Shown: positions 1 through 6,686, counted from the first letter of the stretch. The stretch: DNA of 40,573 nt from Candidatus Gastranaerophilales bacterium (GCA_944325085.1 CALUYT010000062.1:1-40573); one strand, 5' to 3'. A program made the numbers and translations. Notes: generated by a model from the letters alone, not told the origin.

Positions 1-128
1 AAGTAACAAATACAACAAATGGCAGAAAAATAATAAAACAATTAAGTCAAGCACAAAGAACAGCTCTAGGCGCAAAACCACAAAACACAACAAGAACAAC
101 AAATGTTGGTGTATTAAAACAATTATAG
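1..128 (+). CDS. C-terminal fragment of an unknown protein, cut by the window edge
   Basis: The frame with its first full codon at base 3 stays open to a TAG at 126-128 and gives 41 residues. They are rich in Thr, Asn, Gln and Lys and end in GVLKQL. The other two forward frames either stop early or give a less protein-like product. A strong intrinsic terminator about 45 bases downstream supports a transcribed gene ending here. I do not recognise the family, and too little is present to infer a role. Confidence 0.45.
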   Translation, partial: VTNTTNGRKIIKQLSQAQRTALGAKPQNTTRTTNVGVLKQL

Positions 129-171
129 TTATTAGCTTTTGTAAGTAAAAAGACTTCATTATCTTTATTGA

Positions 172-198
172 GGTATGGCTTTGCTGTACCTTTTTTTT
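172..198 (+). terminator. Intrinsic terminator after the cut gene
   Basis: Bases 172-179 and 183-190 form an 8-bp stem, including two G-U pairs, with a TTT loop. Eight T residues follow at 191-198. This is a textbook rho-independent terminator for the gene ending at 128. Confidence 0.85.
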
Positions 199-296
199 AA
201 TTAAATTTTGTAACAAAACAGTATTCTTATTTAAAGTTTTATTCGGATTTTCCGATATATAAAATGTAATTAGATAATACGGGGTGTGTATTAAAA

Positions 297-437
297 ATGT
301 ATGAAGATTTAATAAGAAGACAGATTATTATTGAATTGAAAAACTTGATTAAAAAAGCTGAAGATATGGATGAAGATAAAGATAGTTATTGTGAATTTAT
401 GAAGTATCAAATATTAAATACGTATAGTTGTAATTAG
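297..437 (+). CDS. Small acidic/helical hypothetical protein, 46 aa
   Basis: ATG at 297 opens a 47-codon frame ending in TAG at 435-437. The product begins MYEDLIRRQIIIELKNLIKK and then has an acidic stretch (EDMDEDKDS). It looks like an amphipathic helix with charged residues and two Cys near the C-terminus. The ribosome-binding site is weak: a GGGG lies about 12 bases upstream. It sits alone between a terminator and the flavoenzyme at 484. Composition and its position in an otherwise empty 355-base gap favour a real gene. No family is recognised, and chance cannot be excluded at this length. Confidence 0.45.
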   Translation: MYEDLIRRQIIIELKNLIKKAEDMDEDKDSYCEFMKYQILNTYSCN

Positions 438-483
438 TCTATTGTTGAATGTATTTTGTCTATATCTAAAATAGATTATAGGC

Positions 484-1833
484 ATGAATATTGTTATAAT
501 TGGTGGCGTAGCTGCTGGAGCTAAAGCAGCTTCAAAAATAAGACGTTTACTTCCCAACTCAAAAGTATCAATATATACAGACGATACTCACGTATCTTAT
601 TCTTCATGTGGTATTCCTTATTATATTCAGGGAAATTTTGAGGATTATCATTCGCTATTAGTGCGTTCAGTTGAAGAATTTAAGGATATGGGAATTGATG
701 TATATCTGGAATCTAAAGTTATTAAAATATTACCGCAACATCAGCAAATTTTGGTTTGTAGTAATAATAATGCTTATTTGGTTGAATATGATAAATTGAT
801 TATTGCAACAGGGGCAAGAGCATACCTTCCAACAATACATAATTATACAAATTTTGATAATGTTTTTACTGTTAGAAAGATTGAAGACGCAATAAATATT
901 AGGCAAAAAATGTTATCATCAAACCATGCAACAATTTTAGGCAGTGGGTATATTGGTATTGAAATGTTAGAGGCCTTTGTTAAAAACGGCTTAAAAGTTA
1001 CTGTTGTTGAAAAAAATGAAAAAATTATGCCTATTTTTGATGATGATATGTCAACTATAATACAAAATAGGCTCGAAAATTTAGAAGGTTATGAGTTTGA
1101 GTTTTTAACAAATGAGGTTGTATCTGAATTTACAGGAAAGACTTCTGTTGAATCTGTAAAAACTTTATCAGGAAAAGAATTTGCTACAGATTTTGTCGTT
1201 ATATGTGCAGGAGTAGTACCAAATGTTGAAATAGCAAAAGAAGCAGGTATTGTAATTGGGCAAACTGGTGCAATTAAGGTTAATAAATTGATGCAGACTT
1301 CGATTGAAAATATATACGCCTGTGGTGATTGTGCTGAGAAAAAACATTTGGTTAGTGGAAAAAATGTTTGGATTCCACTTGGTTCTACTGCTAATAAAGA
1401 AGGTAGATGTGCTGCAATGAATGCTGCAGGAATATTTGACCAATTTGAAGGGGTTTTAGGTTCTGCCGTTACAAGATGTTTAAATACAACTATGTCTATG
1501 ACCGGTTTGACTGAAAAACAAGCAATAGCAGTAGGTTTTAATCCAATATCTGTTAGAATAGATAAAACAGATAGAGTTGGTTATATGCCAGATGCAGATG
1601 AAATTTATTTAAAAGTAATTGCAGATAAGGTAACAGGTTTATTGCTTGGTGGGCAAGCTGTTGGAGCAATTGGAGCAGATAAAAGAATAAATGCTCTTAC
1701 TTCATCTCTTTTGGCGCATATGACGGTAGAAGAATTTGCAAATAATGATTTTACATATTCTCCGCCATATTCTCCAACTATAGATCCTTTGCTAAATGCA
1801 ATGATGATTCTAAGAAGCAAGTTGCATAATTAA
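484..1833 (+). CDS. CoA-disulfide reductase / NADH oxidase-like flavoprotein
   Basis: This is a pyridine nucleotide-disulfide oxidoreductase of the single-cysteine subgroup (CoA-disulfide reductase, Nox, Npx), 449 aa, the usual length. Residues 7-12 are the FAD-binding GGVAAG. Cys42 in SYSSCGIPYY is the redox-active cysteine that carries the CoA-S-S or sulfenic acid intermediate in this family. GSGYIG at 153-158 is the NAD(P)H-binding motif, and CGDCAE near 280-285 contacts FAD. The C-terminal dimer domain ends YSPPYSPTIDPLLNA, matching the family. No rhodanese domain is fused. Members reduce CoA disulfides, oxygen or peroxide, so an oxygen or thiol-stress role in an anaerobe is likely but inferred. 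The substrate cannot be set from sequence. Its 3' end overlaps the convergent gene by 4 bases, with no terminator between. Confidence 0.85.
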   Translation: MNIVIIGGVAAGAKAASKIRRLLPNSKVSIYTDDTHVSYSSCGIPYYIQGNFEDYHSLLVRSVEEFKDMGIDVYLESKVIKILPQHQQILVCSNNNAYLVEYDKLIIATGARAYLPTIHNYTNFDNVFTVRKIEDAINIRQKMLSSNHATILGSGYIGIEMLEAFVKNGLKVTVVEKNEKIMPIFDDDMSTIIQNRLENLEGYEFEFLTNEVVSEFTGKTSVESVKTLSGKEFATDFVVICAGVVPNVEIAKEAGIVIGQTGAIKVNKLMQTSIENIYACGDCAEKKHLVSGKNVWIPLGSTANKEGRCAAMNAAGIFDQFEGVLGSAVTRCLNTTMSMTGLTEKQAIAVGFNPISVRIDKTDRVGYMPDADEIYLKVIADKVTGLLLGGQAVGAIGADKRINALTSSLLAHMTVEEFANNDFTYSPPYSPTIDPLLNAMMILRSKLHN

Positions 1834-3146
1834 GCTGAAAGTTTTTCTTTAATGAATTTAGCTACGGCTTCTCCCATAGAAAAACAACTTGATTGTACGC
1901 GCAAAGCCCCTTGAGCCATATAATCCGCAGATATTCCACGTCCTATTATAAATAAGTTATCGTAATCATATGACATTAGACTTTCAATAGGAAGTTGATA
2001 TTCTCCTGTAAATTCAAGTGTAGATGTATTTTTATTTTTATTGTGAACATCAACTGGATAATTTGAAATTAGTGCAGGGTGTTCAAATTTTTTACCGGAT
2101 TTTAAATCTTCAATTGTGTAAAAATATTTACCTTTTACTCTGTTTGAAACCCTTATCCCAAGGTAATCAGCTATATTTGATATGTAAGCATTTTCAAAGC
2201 CTGGAAAATATTTTTTACAGAAATTAGAAAGTCTTAAAATGCTCTCTCTGCCTTGTTGTAAGGCTTTTGTAGTATCTTTAACAAGGTTTGGGTTAAGATT
2301 TTCAACAATTCTAGGACAGTTAAACGCAATAGAATTAGGCATACCAGCTATGGTAAATACCTGAAAATAGTTTCTATCAGTGTCTTTTAGCTCCCCTAAC
2401 TCTACGGCTTTGTTGAACAAAGGGGCTAAAGCCCAATGCTTATCAGTATCCCAGGTGTATGCTGTAGATAAGTGCGTACACCCATCAATATTTTCAACCG
2501 TTGTTACCGATCTATCTTTATCAAATTCTAAAAGCCATTTTCCAAATTTGTCAATATCAATACCACTCATCGTAAATCGAAGACTCATCGGTTGATATTC
2601 AGAATTCATTTCCAAAAATTGACAATTAATTTGATTTGAAAAATCACAATTTCCTGTCGCATCTACAAAGTACTTCGCTTCGATATATACCGATAACGGT
2701 TTGTATTTTGGCAGAGTATTATTATCAGTATCTACCGTTTCGTTATATACAGATAATATTTCTTTGTTTACCTCAATAGAATATACACGGTTTTTCGAAT
2801 ATTTAACATCTTTAACTTCAGCATTAAATCGAACTTCGACATTAACATCTTTCATCATTTTATCAAGTACGATTTTAGTAAGTTCAGGATTGAACCAGCC
2901 GGGATTCCCCATATATGTGACTTGGGCTCCTATTTTTTGAAGTTCAGAAATTAGAATTTTGTAAAATTCAGTATTTATTTGATGATTACCCGACATCATA
3001 ACCGGAACGACAAGCCCTGATGTAATTGTGCCGCCTAGGTGAATACCTTTTTCAAGTAACAGTGTTTTAAGTCCAAGTTTACCGCACATATAGGCTGCAG
3101 CACAACCTGATGTTCCTCCTCCAACTATTATTACATCATATGACAT
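1830..3146 (-). CDS. FAD-dependent oxidoreductase (FAD_oxidored family)
   Basis: 438 aa. The N-terminal Rossmann motif is GGGTSG at residues 9-14, with Glu32 placed to bind the FAD ribose. VDATGNCDFS mid-protein and the C-terminal SYDYDNLFIIGRG...MAQGALRVQSSCFSMGEA block match the family often annotated FAD-dependent oxidoreductase (PF12831). Substrates of this family are mostly unknown. The gene starts inside the end of the methyltransferase gene (16-base overlap), so the two are translationally coupled. An SD-like GGAGG lies just upstream of the ATG. Residues about 135-143 carry one copy of the coding repeat found three times in the neighbouring gene, within a stretch (about 125-150) that looks inserted before the conserved AKYFVDATGN strand. 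It is not the DAO-type domain of MnmC2, although a functional partnership with the upstream MnmC1-like protein is possible. Confidence 0.8.
   Translation of the reverse strand: MSYDVIIVGGGTSGCAAAYMCGKLGLKTLLLEKGIHLGGTITSGLVVPVMMSGNHQINTEFYKILISELQKIGAQVTYMGNPGWFNPELTKIVLDKMMKDVNVEVRFNAEVKDVKYSKNRVYSIEVNKEILSVYNETVDTDNNTLPKYKPLSVYIEAKYFVDATGNCDFSNQINCQFLEMNSEYQPMSLRFTMSGIDIDKFGKWLLEFDKDRSVTTVENIDGCTHLSTAYTWDTDKHWALAPLFNKAVELGELKDTDRNYFQVFTIAGMPNSIAFNCPRIVENLNPNLVKDTTKALQQGRESILRLSNFCKKYFPGFENAYISNIADYLGIRVSNRVKGKYFYTIEDLKSGKKFEHPALISNYPVDVHNKNKNTSTLEFTGEYQLPIESLMSYDYDNLFIIGRGISADYMAQGALRVQSSCFSMGEAVAKFIKEKLSA
2718..2742 (-). repeat. Coding repeat copy R1 (in the FAD oxidoreductase gene)
   Basis: By eye, 20 of 25 bases match copy R3 at 4202-4226 with no gap. 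Read on the minus strand it encodes ETVDTDNNT in the same frame in which R3 encodes ETIHTNNIS. It lies in a segment that seems to be extra relative to the family, so it is probably an inserted element tolerated at a surface loop. Confidence 0.65.
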
Positions 3147-4513
3147 GACTCCTCCTGTTTATATAATTTTTTAAAATGTGATGTTGAAATTCGAGTGCTA
3201 TTTTTAACTTCATTTTTTCTTGACTCGATAATCGCCTCATTAAGCCCTGTTAAATTTTTATCACGATAAAATATACCTGCTTTAGTTTTTAAAAGTCCTA
3301 AATCAAATTCTGAAAGGGGATATTTTATAAGCTTTTTATTTTTTGTGGCTATTGTGCCAGTGTATTTGTTTTCTCTTTCGTTAAAGATGTATCCAATATA
3401 AAATCCGGCTTCTTTCATAGCTGAGCGTATAGATGCTGAAGTTGAATATGTTAAAAGCTTACCATCTTCGTTTAAATGCTTATATAACTCTTTAAAAAAT
3501 TCATAAGACCACAAACATGGACATTTTGAAGGTGTAAAAGCATCTAAAAATATCAAATCATACATATTCGTATCCGATAATATCATTTTTCTAGCATCAT
3601 CAATTTTAAGTTCAAAATCTACATCTAATAAACATAAGCTATTAAGGTGCTTTTTGTAGCAATTAGATATATACCTATAATATATATTATGTAAAAACGA
3701 TACTTTGCCCCAAGTTGGGGATAATTTATATATATTTGATCTATAAAAGTTAAATATACCACTTAAATTTTTGTCGAAATATTCGCTAAATTTTGGGTTA
3801 TTTAATATTGATATTAAATCTTCATTTTTTAAAATCTCTGGGTCAGATTTTATCAGGTTACACAAAATTAGATAATTTATTTCTGAATGTATTTTTTGCG
3901 TTTTTAGTTTTTTATTTTTTATCAGATATTTATCTATATTTTCATGTTCAAAATCAAATGTATTGTTATTGAAATTTATTTTTCCTGTTTCTATAAAAGG
4001 TGATAAATATGAAAGTATATTATCATTATCTACAGCTTTAATATAAATTTTAGGTAAAATATTATTTGTATGTATCGAGTAGGTACATCTATTGCATAAC
4101 CATGTAATATTCTGAAGTTTATTTTTTATTTTGTCTAAAATATTATCAGTATATATCGTATCGATACTGTTAGCGTTTAAATTCTTAATTCTGTCATTAG
4201 AAATATTATTGGTATGTATCGTTTCGATATTATTATCTTGATCAAAAAAATTTTTTAACTTTTTATTTTTATTTTTTGAATATTTTTTAAAAATATAATT
4301 TAAAAAACTTTTTGAGTTATAGCCGATGCCATAGCAAATATCTAAAACTTTTATTGAATCTTTGTTTAGTAATTTATCTATCCCTGCAGGCATTACAAAC
4401 TTTTCATAGGCTTCTGTAAGTGCACCTGTAGCACTATGATATATATCATTATATACAGGGCTATATAGCCCTACTGAACCATCGTTTGTGAAATATGGGT
4501 GAAATTCATACAT
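3131..4513 (-). CDS. MnmC1-like SAM-dependent methyltransferase with a repeat-bearing insertion
   Basis: 460 aa. The N-terminus (YFTNDGSVGLYSPVYNDIYH, then GALTEA) and the C-terminal block DAFTPSKCPCLW from residue 324 followed by LLTYSTSASIRSAMKEAGF are hallmarks of the MnmC methyltransferase domain (PF05430). In E. coli this domain makes mnm5s2U at the tRNA wobble base from nm5s2U. SAM motif I is DICYGIG at 58-64. Motif II would be IKAVDNDN near 158-165. Between them lie about 80 Lys/Asn-rich residues with three copies of a coding repeat, making the protein much longer than a bare MnmC1 domain. No SD is visible. The start codon sits where a strong promoter should begin transcription, so the mRNA is probably leaderless. 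The MnmC2 oxidase domain is absent. The overlapping downstream gene encodes an unrelated type of FAD oxidoreductase. tRNA modification is inferred from the family. Confidence 0.8.
   Translation of the reverse strand: MYEFHPYFTNDGSVGLYSPVYNDIYHSATGALTEAYEKFVMPAGIDKLLNKDSIKVLDICYGIGYNSKSFLNYIFKKYSKNKNKKLKNFFDQDNNIETIHTNNISNDRIKNLNANSIDTIYTDNILDKIKNKLQNITWLCNRCTYSIHTNNILPKIYIKAVDNDNILSYLSPFIETGKINFNNNTFDFEHENIDKYLIKNKKLKTQKIHSEINYLILCNLIKSDPEILKNEDLISILNNPKFSEYFDKNLSGIFNFYRSNIYKLSPTWGKVSFLHNIYYRYISNCYKKHLNSLCLLDVDFELKIDDARKMILSDTNMYDLIFLDAFTPSKCPCLWSYEFFKELYKHLNEDGKLLTYSTSASIRSAMKEAGFYIGYIFNERENKYTGTIATKNKKLIKYPLSEFDLGLLKTKAGIFYRDKNLTGLNEAIIESRKNEVKNSTRISTSHFKKLYKQEESCHMM
4058..4082 (-). repeat. 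Coding repeat copy R4 (methyltransferase gene)
   Basis: This copy encodes SIHTNNI followed by LPK at about residues 144-152, in the same frame as R1-R3. It is the most diverged copy: the central TATCG-N3-CGATA palindrome is lost. It starts 81 bases from R2, a multiple of three. Confidence 0.6.
4139..4163 (-). repeat. Coding repeat copy R2 (methyltransferase gene)
   Basis: This copy encodes DTIYTDNIL at about residues 117-125. It holds a perfect TATCG-TAT-CGATA inverted repeat at 4154-4166. It lies 63 bases (21 codons) from R3, and the similarity extends past the core (NSIDTIYTDNI against NNIETIHTNNI, each followed by IKN). Confidence 0.7.
4202..4226 (-). repeat. Coding repeat copy R3 (methyltransferase gene)
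   Basis: This copy encodes ETIHTNNI at about residues 96-104. It includes a perfect TATCG-TTT-CGATA inverted repeat at 4217-4229. It is the reference copy of the family: R1 and R2 both align to it without gaps. Confidence 0.7.
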
Positions 4514-4519
4514 AGTCTT

Positions 4520-4548
4520 ATTATAGCCTTATTAATTCATTAGTACAA
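4520..4548 (-). promoter_or_regulatory. Strong sigma70-type promoter for the methyltransferase gene, probably giving a leaderless mRNA
   Basis: On the minus strand, TTGTAC (4543-4548), a 17-base spacer and a perfect TATAAT (4520-4525) are followed after six bases (AAGACT) by the ATG at 4513-4511. Transcription normally starts about 7 bases after the -10 box, which puts +1 at or next to the A of the start codon. Confidence 0.75.
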
Positions 4549-4588
4549 ATTGTTTAAATATCTTATAATAAGCTTATTTTTGTGTTTT

Positions 4589-4597
4589 TGGTATAAT
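4589..4597 (+). promoter_or_regulatory. Extended -10 promoter for thrB
   Basis: TGGTATAAT has the TGn extension plus a perfect TATAAT at 4592-4597. No good -35 is present, which is usual for extended -10 promoters. An AAGGT ribosome-binding site follows, 10 or more bases before the ATG at 4622. The promoter is divergent from, and close to, the methyltransferase promoter. Confidence 0.6.
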
Positions 4598-4621
4598 ATA
4601 ACTGAAAGGTAGATTAAGATT

Positions 4622-5569
4622 ATGAAAGTTAGTGTAAAAGTACCTGCTACTACGGCAAATATAGGTCCAGGGTTTGATTGCATGGGTATGGCTTTGCCTA
4701 TATACAATACTGTGACAATTGAGGAAACTGTATTGCCTGGTACTGGTGTTGAAATTAATGTAATTGCTGATAGCGATTCAATAGATCAATTATCACTTGA
4801 TCATATTCCATCTGATGAAAACAGTATCGTATATAAAGCTGTTGAGCTATTATATAATTCTATTGGTCAAACACCAAGTGAATTAAAAATTACTATACAT
4901 TCAAATATTCCGGTAGCTAGAGGCTTAGGCAGCAGCTCTTCTGTTATCGTTGGAGCCTTAGTTGCAGCAAATGAATTGCTTGGCAGACCGGCTGATGAAG
5001 TTGCTTTATTGTCTATAGCATGCGAAATAGAAGGTCATCCTGATAATATTACACCTGCAATTGTTGGTGGGTTAGTAATATCTTCTCAAGAAGATGATGG
5101 TTCTGTTATTTATCGTCGCTTAAAATGGCCTGAAAATTGGGCAGTGACAGTTTGTGTTCCTGATTTTGAACTATCAACTGATATTGCAAGATCAGTTTTA
5201 CCACAAGAAGTTCCAATGAAAGATGCTATATTTAATGCAAAACGTCTTGCAATGTTTGTTGAAGCTATCAATACTGAAGATTCAGAATTGATGAAATTGG
5301 CACTTCAAGATAGATTACACCAACCATATAGAATGAAGCTTGTTCCGGGACTTGAAAATATCATTGCTAATTTAAAACATTTTGATAATGTATTAGGTTG
5401 TGTTCTTAGTGGAGCCGGATCTTCAATTCTTATAGTTTCTGAGAAAAATAATTTAGATAAAATTAGAAATGTAGTAAAAGAAACATGGGCAGACCAAAAT
5501 ATAAAATGTGAAATAAGAACATTAGCAGTTGAAAATAATGGTGCTCAAATTGTTTCAAATGAAGATTAA
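4622..5569 (+). CDS. thrB: Homoserine kinase
   Basis: 315 aa, normal length. This GHMP kinase phosphorylates L-homoserine with ATP, the step before threonine synthase. Residues 1-20 (KVPATTANIGPGFDCMGMAL) are the conserved ThrB N-terminus. PVARGLGSSSS near 97-107 is the GHMP phosphate-binding loop, and EIEGHPDNITPAIVGG follows, characteristic of ThrB rather than other GHMP kinases. The C-terminal SGAGSSI motif is also present. The gene has its own extended -10 promoter and no thrA or thrC nearby. The ferredoxin gene follows after 83 bases without a terminator, so read-through is possible. Confidence 0.95.
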   Translation: MKVSVKVPATTANIGPGFDCMGMALPIYNTVTIEETVLPGTGVEINVIADSDSIDQLSLDHIPSDENSIVYKAVELLYNSIGQTPSELKITIHSNIPVARGLGSSSSVIVGALVAANELLGRPADEVALLSIACEIEGHPDNITPAIVGGLVISSQEDDGSVIYRRLKWPENWAVTVCVPDFELSTDIARSVLPQEVPMKDAIFNAKRLAMFVEAINTEDSELMKLALQDRLHQPYRMKLVPGLENIIANLKHFDNVLGCVLSGAGSSILIVSEKNNLDKIRNVVKETWADQNIKCEIRTLAVENNGAQIVSNED

Positions 5570-5610
5570 CATATAATATTATCAAAATTACTAATTAAAA
5601 TTTAGATATA

Positions 5611-5645
5611 ATCCTCCATAATAGTTAATAACTTATATGGAGGAT
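5611..5645 (+). promoter_or_regulatory. Perfect 10-bp inverted repeat over the ferredoxin ribosome-binding site
   Basis: ATCCTCCATA (5611-5620) is the exact reverse complement of TATGGAGGAT (5636-5645), with a 15-base spacer. The right arm contains the GGAGG ribosome-binding site of the ferredoxin gene. A TATAAT at 5607-5612 overlaps the left arm. In an RNA started upstream, for example from thrB, the hairpin would hide the SD. If transcription starts from the local TATAAT, the left arm is mostly untranscribed and the repeat would act as a DNA operator. Confidence 0.6.
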
Positions 5646-5652
5646 ATATTTT

Positions 5653-5838
5653 ATGAAAGTTTCAATTTTAGATTCATGTGTTGGTTGTGGCGCTTGTGCA
5701 ATAATAAATCCTGAAGCCTTTGACATACAGGGAAATAAGGCTGTTGTTAATGAAGAAAAAATTAGTGATACAGAGGATTTATGCATAGATGCAGCTATTA
5801 GTTGCCCTGTTAATGCGATTGAATTATCTGAATGTTAA
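5653..5838 (+). CDS. Single-cluster [4Fe-4S] ferredoxin
   Basis: 61 aa, acidic. C9-x2-C12-x2-C15 and C51-P are the four ligands of one cubane, the pattern of Thermotoga or Moorella-type monocluster ferredoxins of about 60 residues. Cys44 corresponds to one half of the disulfide seen in some relatives, but the usual partner position near residue 19 is Asn here. Cys61 is the last residue. The protein is a soluble low-potential electron carrier; its partner enzymes cannot be told from the context. A strong GGAGG lies nine bases before the ATG inside a perfect inverted repeat, which suggests control of translation or transcription. A good terminator follows. Confidence 0.92.
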   Translation: MKVSILDSCVGCGACAIINPEAFDIQGNKAVVNEEKISDTEDLCIDAAISCPVNAIELSEC

Positions 5839-5879
5839 CTTTTGTAAAGCGCTGTAATTGCTATATAATAACTAATTTC

Positions 5880-5912
5880 AAATTGCTCGATATTTTATCG
5901 GGCAATTTTTAT
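5880..5912 (+). terminator. Intrinsic terminator after the ferredoxin gene
   Basis: Arms 5880-5891 and 5897-5908 form a 12-bp stem with one T-G pair and an ATTTT loop, running into T residues to 5910. It ends the thrB-ferredoxin unit. Confidence 0.8.
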
Positions 5913-5975
5913 ACCTTAAATTTTTTTATAAAAAAGTAAGGTTATTTTAGTGTGTAATATGAAAGGTAGGTTATT

Positions 5976-6401
5976 ATGTCAAGTATTTATTCAGCATCTG
6001 CAGTTGGCGCTATGGTTGATCCAACAAAAGGTAGTTTAACAAATAGATCTCAATGTGCAAAAGAGCATTTTAAAAATAATTTTGCATTAGATGCAAAAAT
6101 GGCTTTAGCAGGTGCAGGTGGTGCTTATGTTGCACTGAAGAAACCTAGTGTAGCCGTAAATTTAGCAAAAGTTGTAGGTGAATTTGGTGCTAAAATTGTA
6201 AAATCTCTTGGTGGTAAAAATCTTGCTAAAAATATCTTGAAAAATCCATCTAAATATGGTGCTTATGGTCTTGCAGCGGCAGGTGCTTTATGGGTATTAA
6301 ATACAATTAGCAAACATGTATATAAAGCAGGTCAAATTGATCAAAAATATACAGACGCCGCAGCTATTGAATCTCAAACTAAAAATGTTATATTATATTA
6401 G
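5976..6401 (+). CDS. Hypothetical Gly/Ala-rich membrane-associated protein, 141 aa
   Basis: Not recognised. The N-terminus (MSSIYSASAVGAM) is not a classical signal peptide. Two Ala/Gly-rich hydrophobic stretches, about residues 42-52 (MALAGAGGAYVAL) and 93-108 (GAYGLAAAGALWVL), are separated by an amphipathic Lys-rich segment, so one or two short membrane helices or helical hairpins are likely. The start is supported by AGGTAGG about six bases upstream. It stands alone between two terminators. Its build (soluble N-terminus, Gly/Ala hydrophobic segment, Lys-rich flank) resembles the small protein at 39702, which suggests a lineage-specific class but not proven homology. Confidence 0.75.
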   Translation: MSSIYSASAVGAMVDPTKGSLTNRSQCAKEHFKNNFALDAKMALAGAGGAYVALKKPSVAVNLAKVVGEFGAKIVKSLGGKNLAKNILKNPSKYGAYGLAAAGALWVLNTISKHVYKAGQIDQKYTDAAAIESQTKNVILY

Positions 6402-6489
6402 ATACTAATAGATGTTCACTAGAAGATGGTAGAGAATTTTATCGAAATGGTGGCAAGACATTTATTAATTATAAATAGGTACATATAAT

Positions 6490-6518
6490 AAAAAGGGGTA
6501 TTTATAATACCCCTTTTT
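6490..6518. terminator. Bidirectional terminator between the 141-aa gene and the glmS unit
   Basis: This is a perfect 13-bp stem (6490-6502 with 6506-6518) and a TAT loop, with five A at the left foot and five T at the right, so it works on both strands. The minus-strand small gene (6502-6675) ends inside its left arm. Confidence 0.85.
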
Positions 6519-6675
6519 CGTATGTAATACAAATTTTTAACTTATCATTTATAATATCTATAACTGCCCACCTAATTATATCTTTATATTTATTTGCAAG
6601 GATTGTCTCTAAATCTCTTACATTTTTGATATTTGTCCTATCTATATAAAATATTTCAGATACAATTTGGCTCAC
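6502..6675 (-). CDS. Small hypothetical protein downstream of glmS, GTG start, 57 aa
   Basis: A GTG at 6673-6675 opens 58 codons ending in TAA at 6502-6504. The product begins MSQIVSEIFYIDRTNIKN and contains RWAVIDIINDKLKICITYEK, a believable globular composition. An AAGGA lies about eight bases before the GTG, directly after the glmS stop 11 bases upstream, so it is probably the last gene of a glmS unit. Its final codons form part of the terminator stem. It is too short and starts with GTG, so simple gene callers would miss it. No family is recognised. Confidence 0.6.
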   Translation of the reverse strand: MSQIVSEIFYIDRTNIKNVRDLETILANKYKDIIRWAVIDIINDKLKICITYEKGVL

Positions 6676-6686
6676 TTAAAAATCCT

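Noticed and set aside
544-600. A possible fifth copy of the coding repeat, encoding SIYTDDTHVS in the CoA-disulfide reductase-like protein
   Set aside because: Only about 15 of 25 bases match, there is no palindrome, and the segment aligns with the normal second beta strand before the active-site Cys, so it is native sequence.
6402-6478. A short open stretch after the 141-aa gene reading CSLEDGREFYRNGGKTFINY before a stop
   Set aside because: It has no start codon or ribosome-binding site and is only about 27 codons long. It could be a gene remnant or a frameshifted tail, but this cannot be shown from one sequence.
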